Assembly (NCBI GenBank): GCA_021397845.1
Contig: CM038053.1
Location: forward strand, 106,556,026 to 106,620,025
Source of the DNA: Areca catechu
Taxonomy: Eukaryota > Streptophyta > Magnoliopsida > Arecales > Arecaceae
Reading direction: 5' to 3'
DNA: 64,000 nt
Below the pieces are notes generated by a model that ran no database searches, was not told where the DNA came from, and saw only the letters and a list, made by a program, of their open reading frames with translations. Positions 35,027-46,505 of the stretch are shown here, piece after piece. A program made the position numbers and the translations under genes. Numbering within the stretch: position 1 is the first letter of the stretch; the number at the start of each line of letters is the position of its first letter.

Positions 35027-35560
35027 ATTCTCCCGGGGTGGGAGGAACTCGACCTTGTCGAGTGAAGATCAGGCTGGCTCACATATCTCTCGAGGAGGTC
35101 TGCAAGTCCTCTCGAGAAATCCATGAATCATCTGACTCTGGCCGGCCTTGCCATCAGACCAGGTAGTGTGATAGCCATGACCCTGGGTTGTGATGGCTTG
35201 ATCATCCAGGATACGCTCGATCCGTTCTCCTCACTCAAGCCAATTAATTGGTGGACACTCTGGGTTAGGGTCACTCATAATGGAAGGAGTAGGTCTAAAG
35301 GCCTCAATTGGTATCGCTGTCAGTTCCCTATACTCAACTAGGTTTGTGATATTGAAGCTAGAACTAATGCCTAAATCCGGAGGCAAATCTAACACATAGG
35401 TATTTGGTCCAACCTTCTCTATCACTTTAAAAGATCAGGCTCTGTGAGCATGAAGCTTCTCTTTTAGGCCTAAGCCTAACCAAGAAGAATCCACTACATC
35501 AAATTCCTTGGCCCTTCTTCAGGAATTACCCAGTTTCTTTCAAAATTAGTGCAGGTGGTG
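35027..35560 (-). pseudogene. Integrase C-terminus and chromodomain of F
   Basis: IEKVGPNTYVLDLPPDLGIS, NLVEYRELTAIP, ERIERILDDQAITTQGHGYH and, in a shifted frame, YLVRWQGRPESDDSWISRED form a GPY/F region plus chromodomain. The polypurine tract (CCCCGGGAGAAT on the minus strand) follows. As in G and E the frame SSSSHPGRIGGDTRGTRIK continues into the LTR before a stop. Confidence 0.8.
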
Positions 35561-35599
35561 AACATGCTGGGCACATGCAGACTCCTAACAGGTGATGCA

Positions 35600-36510
35600 A
35601 AGGACTTAAACTATCACCTAACAGACTCGACTATGCATTCCTATCAAAGAAAATTTTATTGAACTTTTTGGACCTAAACCTAAGAGGTTATAAGTTCTCT
35701 AGGTTTGATCCTAGCTTGACATGCACATGAAAACTTACAATGGGCTCGTAGCAAATTCCATAGGGTATGCCAGAAGTATAATGCAAACCTAACATGCGTA
35801 ATGAATGCATGCATTATGCTAATCTCAACTAAATGTAATCTAATAATCCTAGAAATACTGGTGGTGTCTGGAAAGGGTTGAAAATAAGAAGTGGGTTCAA
35901 AATTAGTCCAGTAGGGTAGGGAAAAAGGTTCTGGGTTCGTTGGATATAATAGGATATAAGAAGGGGTGTCAGAAACTAATCCTAGACTAATGAGGCTAAC
36001 CTTACGAGGTTGAGATATATCTACAGGGTTTGGATAATGGAAGGATGAGTTACTAATCTCAAGGAAGAGGTCCTTAATGGAAACTATAGGAGGGGGCTCA
36101 TCTTGAAGGTACTGATTCAAAGAGATTAGATCCTTAATAAATTCTTCTGGTTCTTGTATTTTAGGACTAGACTCTATAATTTGGCTCTCCTCTATGATTT
36201 CCTTAAGTAAGGTTCTAGCAGCAGTGTCTAGGTTCTCCTCCTCTAATTGTTCTTCCATTATAGGTTCCTCTACTAGACTTAACTCATAGGTGGCCTTTTT
36301 AGATTTCTCAGTAGGCTCAGGAGTTTCCTTCTCTAAATTTTCAAGGGGTTCATCCTCTTCAAAGTCCTCTCTCTCATTTTCATCTACTAAACTAGGAACT
36401 GCCTCATACACTTCTACCTCAGGCTCATTAATGGGTTTTGGGGTCTTTGCCTTGCAAACTAATGGGATAGGAGTAGGCTGGTCTAAAGTAAGTCGACTAG
36501 GTTTGGACTT
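35600..36510 (-). pseudogene. Acidic ORF downstream of F gag
   Basis: A 243-codon open frame (start of the clear part at 36411) is strongly acidic at first (DENEREDFEEDEPLENLEKE, EEPIMEEQLEEENLD) and then neutral and Pro/Ser-rich (DISQPRKVSLISLGLVSDTP). It lies where the gag C-terminus and protease should be, in a different frame from gag. A comparable but decayed acidic stretch lies in element G (12480-12900). No domain is recognised. It may be a gag extension of a non-autonomous subfamily. Confidence 0.55.
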
Positions 36511-37295
36511 AGGTTAAGGGAATTAACCTTATTGGACTTAGATTGACAGATCATGAGTTCCATCTGATATAACTCGAATTCCCTAGCTAGGTGATAGGCT
36601 TCCTTTAGGTTTTGAATTTGCCAATGAAACAGCTCCCACCAGATATCCCTACGCAGGCCATCTTGAAATCTAGCCATGATCTTAGACTTAGGTTCAACTG
36701 TGTTACATTTCCTACTAAACTCATTAAATTGGTCAATGTACTCAGACACAGTCTTGTTACCCTGTCTCAATTCGTACCATTGGTCTAAAAATTCATGCTC
36801 ATAAAATGGACCTAGGTACTCTTTTCTCAACTTATTCCTTATAGCTTTCCAGATACTTATCTGTTCCCCTTTCTAATAACATTCATCCTTAGTATGTTCC
36901 CAATGTTGCTTAGCATATCTAATTAACCCATGTGTAGCCAAACTAATCTTTTCTAACTCTGACATCCCAGTATACACAAAGTACTGATCCATCATATCCT
37001 CCCATTCAGTATACACCTTAGGATCTGGTCTTCCATCAAACAGGGGTGCATAAGGTTGGGTGCTTTTAATGGGTCGTTCATCTTGGTTCAGGTAATCATA
37101 ATTGGGTCTCCTATGGTTAGGTTCTCAAGATGAATCATGGTATGGGGTTCTCCTAGGGTTGGGCTCCCTATATGGGTCAAAGTATTGGGTTCTCCTAGGG
37201 TTGGACTCCCTACATGGGTCAGAGTATTGGGTTCTCCTAGGGTTGGACTCCCTATATGGGTCAGAGTATTGGGTTCTCCTAGGATTGGACTCCAT
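36483..37295 (-). pseudogene. Chromovirus gag of F with repeat N-terminus
   Basis: The start codon at 37295 opens MESNPRRTQYSDPYRE repeated about four times. Then comes PLFDGRPDPKVYTEWEDMM, and from 36830 the clear Retrotrans_gag segment EYLGPFYEHEFLDQWYELRQ, GNKTVSEYIDQFNEFSRKC and RFQDGLRRDIWWEL. Frame 37295 and frame 36830 are the same; in-frame stops occur near 37127 and 36875. No zinc knuckle is seen before the frame ends at 36483. Confidence 0.8.
37130..37295 (-). repeat. 42-bp tandem repeats coding 14-residue gag repeats
   Basis: About four copies of a 42-bp unit, keeping frame, encode SNPRRTQYSDPYRE with Y/C, S/F and E/P changes. The antisense strand gives an apparent Leu/Gly/Ser-rich ORF, which is a by-product. 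Confidence 0.85.
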
Positions 37296-38388
37296 GGTCA
37301 TACTAGTTGAACTGGATTAAGTCTACTGGCATCTAATGGTCTGTAATCAACACATCATCATCGACTCCTAAGCTAGCTGCAAGACTCACATGACTCGACT
37401 ACAGCAGCATAGATAGACCTATAGCCCAATCAGAATGGGTTGACTCAACTTACACATAACTTAAATCCTAATCCTTCAATCTGGCCAAGTAAGAGGTGGG
37501 ATGGTGGGAGGCCCCCTGCTCTCGTAAGGACCCAATTAAGGAACCACCGATTCGCATAGGTTGTTTGACACTGTACCTCTTGCCTAGACACCAGTATCCA
37601 ATAATAGGAAATGAATTGGGTGCACTAGTCATCCCACAATGATTGAACCCGACTGATGGGTGTCCCTAGCCCACTAGGGCAAATTAAGTCTAGTTAATTT
37701 TAGATTAGGCTTGGACCGAATGCAAGAGATGTGGTTTTGGGCTAAGGAGATGTTATCAACTCCTCCCCTTATCTGACATATAGAAAGTGCCCTTAAGGTA
37801 TTTTATGCAATGATGGCAGGCAGATGAGAATGCAAATTAGGGTTTAGGTGTTTTTGGTGTTTTTTGAATATGTAATTTTTTTTTTGGGAATTTTTCTTAA
37901 ATAGAAAGATAATTGTAGATTATGATCTAATATGTAGGAAATATGCTAAAATTAAAGATATTCAAAGATTATACTAAAAAAAACCCTGAACTTTCTAAAA
38001 TCGGCTTTGTTGCCAAAACAGAGCAAAACTATTCTCAGGCAGTGTTTCGGCTAGGAGAAAATTCACAGATGGAAATAATTTATTAGAAAATCCTGGGAAT
38101 TTCTTGAATTATGAGGAATCCAAAAATGTAAATTTCAAAATTCTTTAAGCTCTATGCAGGTAGAAATAATTAAAATAATAGGGTATATACTGAAAGGCTG
38201 AAAATGAAAAAAATCCTAAGGAACTCTTTGTGTTCTTCTTCAAGGGTCGATTCACAGCGGCACCCCTATCACCATAGGAGATCCCGTTGATTGGGAAAGA
38301 GGGTCTTGAAGCCCTACTAGTCTCCTATGATTGGATGGCCATGGTGAAGTACCCGATCTGAATATGCAAAGAGAACTGAGCCCAAACA
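37296..38388 (-). other. 5' untranslated leader of F
   Basis: About 1.1 kb between the gag start and the primer-binding site. AT-rich in the last 500 bp, with no ORF or motif that I recognise. E has a leader of similar length (57290-58248) with partly matching sequence (GGCTAAGGAGA, CAAATTAAGTCTAGTT, TGTTTGACA/CATTTGGCAC around a boxed region). Confidence 0.6.
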
Positions 38389-38389
38389 G

Positions 38390-38401
38390 GCTCTGATACC
38401 A
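38390..38401 (-). other. Primer-binding site of F
   Basis: Minus strand TGGTATCAGAGC, complementary to initiator tRNA-Met, two bases from the LTR end at 38404. Confidence 0.9.
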
Positions 38402-38403
38402 AA

Positions 38404-39696
38404 TGATGCGGAACTAGATGTGCATGCAATTATTTTTTTATGTTTTTAAGATTAAGATATAAGTTTTAATCCCAAGATCAGACCAAGTATCGACATAAAG
38501 AATTTCTATATGAAAATAAGAAAATAAAAGCATGCATAACATAACCCTAAAGCAATAGAAACGAAGGATCGCCGAGGCTGAGAAGCCTCGGTTGGGCTAG
38601 TTCACCTACAATAGGGCTATTGGAGGTAGAGGGGGTATACCTGGCAACGGTTGAAGCACTTGGTGCAGATCGTACATGATGAGATCGCTCTCACTCCGGA
38701 TGCGGCCTGGAAAATCAAGCCAGAGACCTACGGATTCTCAACTTTCTGCTCGGTGGTCCGATTGCGGCCCGGCTAGAGTCGTTGGATTCGTCAGAGTCGA
38801 GAGACCTACAAACGACCTTCCAAGGGTTATAAAACATAGTAGGGAAGAAGAAATCAAGGGAAAATAGCAAGGGAAGGTGGTTGTTTGAAGAGGGCGGCTA
38901 GGGTTTTGGAGAGCAGGATGGCGGTTGGAAGCAGTCGCAGGACACCGGGAAGAGGAAGGGCTCACACAAAATTCCTTCAAGCACATAGCGGGTAGCACAC
39001 AACAATTGGAGAATTCAAATATTATTCCATAATAAAAGTTATTAAATCTTCATACAAGGGGTCCCTTATATAGAGTCATGAGACTTAGGGCCCAAGCAAA
39101 AGAAAACAAGGAAAATAAGATTTGACCACTTTCTTCCTAAAGTGTGGGGCTAAATACATGGAAGAAAATACTCTCATGCCATACAAAATCCCTCCAAACA
39201 AGGTAGGTGTGGACATCCAAAGGGCGGGGTACCACTTCCTTCCTAAGCAAGCTAGCATGAATCAGGGGATTCATGTTTATCTGTTTTGACTTTCCTTCTT
39301 GTCATGCTGGCATGTAGAGTTGGTGTACTTAGGGTGTGGTCATCAACTCCTCATGCATGGGCCAACTTCATGATCCTCTAAGTAATCCTAGGTGGCACAA
39401 TCCAGGGTATGACTGGGCTCCATGCGGCTACTGAGGTGGCATGCTAGGTGGTGTCCTTCACATGCTTAAGTCTTCTTTGACTAGGGTGACTCAAACAGAC
39501 TCAATATAACTGGACATGATTACAAGACTCGAAATATGATTAGCTCAACATGAGTTGACTAGTACATGACTCAAGTAAGAAAAAGATAACTCAAATGGAC
39601 TAAGCCTTTATTACAAATGGACTCAAATGCGACTAAGTAATCCATAGAGGGTTGAAAAGCCTTTATCTTATTCTGGTGCCTCTGGTGTCCCCATCA
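38404..39696 (-). mobile_element. 5' LTR of element F
   Basis: 1293 bp, TGATGCGGAAC to GTGTCCCCATCA, followed by the GAACT duplication. Minus-strand TATA box CTATATAAGG at 39063-39072. Roughly one base in ten to fifteen differs from the left LTR in the first 300 bp by eye, indicating an old insertion. Confidence 0.92.
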
Positions 39697-39701
39697 GAAC
39701 T

Positions 39702-41031
39702 CTTGGTAATTGGCATGGATAAGGCCATTTGGGACTCTATTTTGGCTAGTCCACTTATGGCTCAACTTAATTTAAGTTTTACTTAAATTAGTTAGCCCAA
39801 TTAGCAAGCAAATTAATTCAATCTAATTAGGTTATTGTTAGGCTAGGTAAAATATGCTAGCATGTTAATTAGCTAGCCAATTAGGATCATATGATGCTAA
39901 TAAAATACAATTAACTTTCTTGACAAATTTTGTAGCATGTTGACCCTTTGGGCTCCACATCTAGCCAACAGTAGGTCTAGGTTAATGTTGATTTAGTTTG
40001 ACTAGAAACCAACTAATCGAATTAGGTCAAAATCGAGCTAGCCCTAATTACCAATTTGAACCATCTTTCAAATTGACTCATGAATTAGTCATATTAATTT
40101 ATGAAAACCTATAAGACATGATTGATGTCTAGCAACATGTCATGCATACTCAAAAATTAAAAAAATTGATTGAAATTACCAAAATACCCTTTAATGGCAA
40201 GTTACCGTGTAATTCAATCCTTTAATTTTCCTTTATCATGAATAAGCGATGGATATAAAAACTGGTCAAATCCTAAAGCATTATTCATTTAGATCTTAAA
40301 CTAATAATAAAGACTCGATTGATGAAAGATTAGAAATTATTTTTAATATTATCTTACTTAGATCAAAGACTTCCTGAGTTATCGTTTGATGAGATTATAT
40401 AGGATAATTACTTCTCTTACTAGGCGTGATCAATTTCTTATTAACCTGCTCACAACCTTCATACATAATCACCATATCCATAACCGTTACATGACTTAGA
40501 CATGAATGAGTACAAACAAAAATATGCATTTATGTATTCAAGATTCATGGTGATCTCAAGTCTAAGGATCACTTGCACAACTCCTTCTAAGAGAACCATC
40601 TTTTGACAAGTAGGACTTCTATAAGATATTCTCCTGATGGAACATATCAGTAGACTCTTCCATGATGAGCATCCATATTCTTGTATTAGTATCCCTACCA
40701 AGTGGTAGTGAGACCAACTACTCTTTTTATCAAGCATACATACGATGTGCCAGTCTTTCCAGAAACATCGATCCTCTACTCAATAATCCTATAACTGGGA
40801 ATGTTTTTAGATTATGGCTTATAAGAATTTAGATATCTTTGTTATGAACTCATCATAACCCTAAATCCATTATCTTAATTTATGGGGTTCATCATAATCT
40901 TAAAATACAAAAGAATAAGACAGCATATGATGAATCAAAATACCTTTTTATTAATATAATATTACACATGAGTTGAAAGAATTTATTGAAAATCTCTAAT
41001 TATATAAGAAATATGATTATCTTTTAGGGCA
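39702..41031 (-). mobile_element. Putative LTR of copia element L, part 2
   Basis: AT-rich sequence ending TTTTAGGGCA. Directly after it the minus strand has the purine-rich GAGAAAGTAAAAGAATAAG, a good polypurine tract, giving an LTR start TGCCCTAAAAG. Copia RNase H lies immediately inside. No protein-coding signal within. Confidence 0.5.
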
Positions 41032-41035
41032 CTTA

Positions 41036-42120
41036 TTCTTTTACTTTCTCATTTACATAAAAGATAATCACCCTTGTGTTCAATTCCCAAATAATCTAAA
41101 TGGTGATGTAACTGCTATTGAGGAAGGATCTTAATGAATGGATCTACTATGTTGTTCTTTATATCTGCTAGTTTTATAACCACATCTTGTCTTTCAATAA
41201 TTTTATGAATGACATGGAAGTGCCATAGGATGTGCTTGAACTTTTGATGAGATCTTGGTTCCTTAGCTTATGCAATAGCACTAGTGTTATCATAATAAAG
41301 TGGTACTAGTTATTGTCATAGAAAATACATCCAACTCTAAGATGAACCTCTTCATCTAAATAGCTTCCTTAGTGACTTTACTAATAGCTATGTATTCTGT
41401 TTTAATAACTAAATTAGCTATAGTTTGTTGCTTAGTACATTTCCAACTCACTACACCACCATATAGAGTAAAGACATACCCTAATTTGGATTTACTATCA
41501 TCTGGATTGACTGAAAACTAAAATCAGTATAGCGCTTCTAGTTTTAATCTGGTCCTCCATAATATATTAAAAAATATCTTTAATTTGTTTAAGGTACTTA
41601 AAATATTTTTCATAGCTTTCCGATGATCCTCCCCTAGATTGGTCTGGAATCTGCTTCTATGCCTAAGCATAAGCAATCAAGCCTGGTACATAACATGGCA
41701 TACATGATTGATCCTACAACCAAAGCATAAGGAATCTTACTCATCCTTGTCTCTCTTTAAGTATCTTGGAGACATCTTCTTAGAGTGATGTATGCCTAAC
41801 TCATGGGCAAGTAATCCCTTTTACTTTCCCCTATGTTGAATCTTTTTAATACTAAGTCAATGTAACTAGATTGGGATAAGCCAAGCATCCTCTTTGACAT
41901 GTCTCTATAAATCTTTATACCTAGTAAATTTGCTTCTCATAAATCCTTCATGGAAAACATTTTAGATAGCCAAACTTTGACCAATTGTAACATTGGAATA
42001 TCATTCCCAATGATAAGATGTCATCAATATATAATATTAAGAAGACAATGACACCCACTTTGATGAGAACATCGTCCAGCATAAATCTTGATACACACCC
42101 AACATTTCTAAAGTAGATTA
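41036..42120 (-). pseudogene. Copia element L: RT C-terminus and RNase H
   Basis: VIVFLILYIDDILSLGM (41948-42178) is the RT active-site region. Farther on, EYIAISKVTKEAI and related RNase H pieces, then KEQHSRSIH-type C-terminus (41100-41420), are readable through many stops. The upstream half of RT lies at 43744-44464, beyond the K insertion. Confidence 0.8.
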
Positions 42121-42343
42121 TGCATTTATTTTTTATTTTATCTAGGTGTAGGGATTGGGCATATTGGGGATTGGGCATATTATTTTACTTTTATTATTCT
42201 TATATTCAGATCATGTATGGCTCTCAAAGCATGAATACTGGATTACTATGGAGTCTGATTTTAGATTTGGCTAGTTGTTTCAGTTTAACTTGAGTCTTAG
42301 TATTTTAGTTGTCTAGTCTCCAATTTGTTAGAGAGTCCCAGAG

Positions 42344-42460
42344 TTTTGGTCTCCATTTATGGAGGACCAGGGTCTAATTAAAGAAGTCCCATGTATCAAT
42401 TGAGTCTCCAATTTATGGAGGACCAGGTCTAATTAAAGAAGTCCCATGTATCATTGAGCC
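42344..42460. repeat. Tandem duplication (about 58 bp) in element K
   Basis: TTATGGAGGACCAGG(G)TCTA, then ATTAAAGAAGTCCCATGTAT, is repeated head to tail with GAGTCTCCA between. A shorter duplication GGGATTGGGCATATT lies at about 42150-42182. Confidence 0.85.
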
Positions 42461-42495
42461 ATCGAAGAAAATTTGGACAAAGTATTTTAGGATTT

Positions 42496-42710
42496 CCCAA
42501 CTCCCCTCTTTCTCTTCTTCTCTTCTCCTTTTCCCTCTTCTTCTCTTCTCCTCTTCTTCTTTCTCTTCTCCATGTTCTTATTCTTTATCTCTTCTCCTCT
42601 TCCTGGTTCTCCTTCTTCCTCTCTTCTCTTCCTCCTCTATTTCTACTTCCCCTATTTCCTTTCTCCTCTACTTATTCTCCCTCTCATCTATTTCTACTTC
42701 CTCCCTAATA
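42496..42710. repeat. Polypyrimidine tract in element K
   Basis: About 215 bp of TCT/CCT runs, positioned like the tract in J relative to the shared leader. The apparent open frame here is only the translation of the tract. Confidence 0.9.
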
Positions 42711-43740
42711 TTTTTTCATCTTCTCTGAGCCCCTTAATAGGGCTATAAAAAGTCACCACCAAATAACCACTGACCAAGCCAATCACTCAGCCACTCATCA
42801 TCTCCACCTTTCCTCCAACATCACTACCAACTCTGCCGCCTACCTCCCATTCAAAGAGATCCATGGCCAAGATGACCACCAACCATTCGTGAGCAATAAC
42901 CAGTCGACCATCCCTCCTCCATAAATCCACTAATCCATGAAATAGAGCCATGGATCTCAATTTTACACCATCAGACCTCCATCCTTTCAGTGACCAATCC
43001 TCTCATTGGAGAGCACCATCACATCATCTTTAGGAACACATCTCTCGCCTCCGTACCGACCCCTCCAACCGCCATCAATAACGTACCGGTCTTCCTCCCA
43101 TCTAGGTCCCCCCAACCACTGCCCATGCCAATTTCAAGCACCTCCATCGCCTGATATCTTCGGTAACAACCCTGGCACTCCATTACAGTCTGGTGTTCCT
43201 AGTAACCCACCACAACCATCTCCTTCCCTCATCACCAATCTCACCGACCGCCCTTGATTCCACTGCCCTTCCATCCTCTCACCTGGAAAACCAACATCTG
43301 ACACCACCCGAGCAAGTACCATCCATGAGGGGAATGTCATCAAAAGATGTCACATTCACCTTCAGCTACCAGCATTGACAGAGCCCCATAACTATTCCCT
43401 CCATCTCGCTCATCTTCGATTGCCATCCTAGACCTCCCTTCTTCAGGTGACCAATCCTTTCCAAGACCACTGGTAATCACCTCCCCCTTCATCCATGACC
43501 TCTCTCCCCTGTTCCCCTAGCCTTCAATCTAGAGAGAAAAGCTCCCGCATGATCGTGATAGCTATACAACTCCCCTTGCTGACTTTAGCTAAGGCAGGAA
43601 AAAGAAAAAAGAAAGGAAAAAAAAAAAAGAAAAGAAAAAAACTTGAATTTGTTTGATCTATCCTTGAGTTTAGCTAACCTAACCTAGCGATCATTTTTAA
43701 AGACCAATGATCCAACCTCCTAAAATAATTAATCTGCATG

Positions 43741-44700
43741 TTGATCAGGTCATCCCTTATCACACTTTGTCTTCTTATACTCATGGTTCATCCATAATTT
43801 TGATGAAACCAAATTTCTTGATTGTTTTATCAAAGTGGATGTTCCAACTCTTCGATGCTTGCTTTAATCTATAAATGATTTCTAAGCTGGACGCTTGGTT
43901 CGGTCTCCCACTTGAGACATGCTTCTGGCTATAATATATAGATTTCTTCCTCAAGTTACCATTAAGAATGTAATCTTTACATCCATTAGATAGATTTCAT
44001 AATTGTAGTATGTAGCTATAACAAGCAAAATCCTAATAGACTTGAGCATAGCTACTCGCAAAATGTTTCATCATAGTGAATTCCATGTCTTTGTTTGAAA
44101 CACTTTGCCACTAGCCTAGCCTTGTAGGTTTCTACTTGGCCATCTACTCCAATCTTCCTATTGAAGACACATTTCACTGTATTGAATTTATTCTCTCAAG
44201 TTGATCAATCAAGGTCCAAACTTGGTTGGAATATATAGAGTTCATTTCAAATTTCATGGCATCAAGCCGTTTATCAAAGTCTTTACTCTCGACGGTGTCT
44301 GTATAAGTCACATGATCATCATCTTGAATGATGCTAGCTTTATTGTCATTTCTAATGATAGCCATATTTGAGAGGTGCACCCCATACTCTCTCTGACCTT
44401 CAGAGAGGAGGTGTGTGTTATGGTTGTACCTAATTAATAGGTACTTGTGGTTGAGAAATTTCAAGTTGATTATCTATAGAAGTAGATTATTGGTCTTTAA
44501 CTTCAATAAGAAAGTAGCATTGCTTCCTCCCATTGCTTTCTTCATAGATAAATCCTTCTTTAAGATAGTAGCATGCCCACTGACCAAACCTTTTATTTAG
44601 TAGGATGACAAAGAGATATCTAATATCCTCTCAAGGATAACCTATAAATCTACATTTATCAGCCCTAGCATTTAGTTATATTTGAATATATTTCTAGCAT
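43741..44700 (-). pseudogene. Copia element L: RT N-terminal half
   Basis: VESKDFDKRLDAMKFEMNSI and YSNQVWTLID (44174-44464) are the start of the copia RT. The stretch to 43744 contains IYRLKQASKSWNIHFDKTIK and KFGFIKIMDEP, the palm region before the active site. Stops are frequent. 44465-44700 is the degenerate integrase-RT linker. Confidence 0.82.
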
Positions 44701-45345
44701 AAGCAGGGTAAACCCAAGACACAAAATATTTAAGACTTGACCTTTTGCTTTTCATAATTTTATGGAGTGCTAGCTATTGATTGATTTTATAATACCCTAT
44801 TTAGTGTATAGGTAGTGGTTTCTAGGGCATAACCCTAGAAGGATACAAGAAGATCAATAAAGCTCATCATGGACCTTACTATGTCTAACAAGGTGCAATT
44901 CTTCATTTTTGCTACACCATCTAATTATGGTGTATATGGAGGTATTCATTCTAAGAGAATGCCTTTGTTCTTAAGATGATCAAGAATTTACTAAATAAGT
45001 ATTCTCCTTGAACTAACCAAAGGATTTTAGTACTTTCTCCAGTTTGTTTCTCAACCATACTTTGATACTCTTTAATTTATCAAAGACTTCAAATTTGTAT
45101 TTCATAAGATACACATATCTAAACCTAGATAAATCAATAAGGTGATGAAAAAAGAGTATCCTCCTCTAGCCTTAGTTATCAAAGGACCACATACATCTAT
45201 ATCTATAAGCCATTACCTTATCTCCATGTTTAGTGAACAGAGACTTGGTCATTTTACCCATGAGACAGGAATCACAAGTTCCAATGATTCATAACCATAA
45301 GGATCAAAGAAGTTATCTTGTATAACTTGTTTATCCTAGACCACT
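44701..45345 (-). pseudogene. Copia element L: integrase relic
   Basis: DIDVCGPLITKARGGYSFFI (about 45170-45240) is the start of the integrase core, and VHDELY...LLGLCPRNHYLYTK (about 44790-44880) is its C-terminal part. The middle, which should hold the second Asp and the Glu, is too degraded to judge. Confidence 0.75.
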
Positions 45346-46070
45346 AATTACCTAATTGACAATGCCAGAGAAAAGTGACATTAATATCTTCCCTCTTTCT
45401 TTTCTGTTTTTAACAAGTAAAACTTTATCATTGTATAAAAGACCTAAAAGACCATTAATAAATAAACCATTTCCCAATAAATTATTAAAATAAAAATTGG
45501 AGCATCCATTGCTCTTTATATTAATTTCATAACCTTGTTGTAATAACAAGGATATTGAAATAATGTTTCTAATAATATTTGGTGCATAGTAACAATCTTT
45601 CATTCTAAAATTTTGTCCAAAGGTAATAATAATAGATAGGTGCCCATAGCTTCTACTTGAATGACTTCACTACTCACACCATAAAGCTTGAACTCATCCT
45701 TTTTCAAGCTCCTAATTCTTTGAAGTCCCTACAAAGACTTGCATATAAAGACCCACATAGATATCCAATACCTATGAATCAAAAGCTGAAGTACTCAATG
45801 ACAAGTTAGTTTATATCATATACAAATCTTTTGATGCACCACCAGCATCAAGCTTCAGAACAGCAAGATATGACTACAATTCTTCTTGTAATATCGAATA
45901 GCAAGATATGACTACAATGCTTGTAATATCCCTACTATAGTGGAACAGGTTCCATCAACAAAGGGCTTCTTTGCCTTTTTTCTCTTGTGAATGCTTTTCT
46001 TAGGAATTCACTTTCTCTTTGAACCCTTTTCATTATTACTTTCTTCTTCCCATTAATTAGATGAAGACGG
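45346..46070 (-). pseudogene. Copia element L: protease to pre-integrase region
   Basis: KDCYYAPNIIRNIISISLLL, QQGYEINIKSNGCSNFYFNN and GNGLFINGLLGLL (45352-45603) are the conserved segment between the protease and the integrase zinc finger. Upstream, REKRQRSPLLMEPV and similar basic pieces mark the gag-protease junction; the protease active site itself is not clear. Confidence 0.75.
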
Positions 46071-46505
46071 GCCTTATCTCCCTTAAAATGGCTTTAGGCT
46101 ATCTTAAGCATGTTAAGAAGCTCAGGTAGTGAAATGTTTAATTTGTTCATATGATAATTTATAGCAAACTAAGAAGAATCAAGGAGTGATAGCAGGATTA
46201 AGTCTTGATTAGCTCTCTATCCATAACAAACCCTAATTGACCTAATCAAGTGATTAAGTCAATTATTTTTAGTACATGGACTTGAATAAATGAGCCCTTA
46301 CTCATACGTGCTCAAAATAACTACTTCGATATTTTATATCACGAAGCCCTACTTTGCTCTCCATAAAGCTCTTTAAAATTAAGTAGCATAGATTGAGGTT
46401 CCATTTCTTTATGTTACCTCTACAATTCATTACTCATAGAGGCCAACATGATGCATTTAATAGTTAAACTATCATTCTGCTATATTTTATACATGGCCCT
46501 TTCCT
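46071..46505 (-). pseudogene. Copia element L: gag C-terminal part
   Basis: MNKLNISLPELLNMLKIA followed by a Lys-rich tail matches the C-terminal part of copia gag (LPELLNMLRTAE type). It is cut at 46505 by the LTR of chromovirus E. The rest of gag and the 5' LTR lie beyond E, outside the window. Confidence 0.7.

Larger units (their letters stand above)
32362..39696 (-). mobile_element. Deleted chromovirus F, complete with GAACT duplication
   Basis: Two LTRs (32362-35026 with a nested insert, and 38404-39696) bracket 3.4 kb of internal sequence. GAACT precedes the left LTR (32357-32361) and follows the right one (39697-39701), so this is one intact insertion event. The internal region contains gag, an acidic ORF and only the last part of pol, so it lacks protease, RT, RNase H and the integrase core and could move only with help from an autonomous relative. 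Confidence 0.9.
42121..43740. mobile_element. CT-tract element K inserted in copia L RT
   Basis: It shares the AT-rich leader (TTTATTTTATCTAGGTGTA) and the long CT tract with J. A C-rich block follows (to about 43560), then a purine tract of A and G (43593-43640). It splits the RT of copia L between the DEPxVY region and the YIDD region, so it is an insertion. Exact borders and the target duplication could not be fixed. No gag or pol. It shares a 19-base C-rich word with the bodies of the three-LTR element. Confidence 0.5.

Noticed and set aside
37102..37320. Plus-strand open frame rich in Leu/Gly/Ser with repeats
   Set aside because: It is antisense to the 14-residue repeats of the F gag start; the minus-strand reading explains it.
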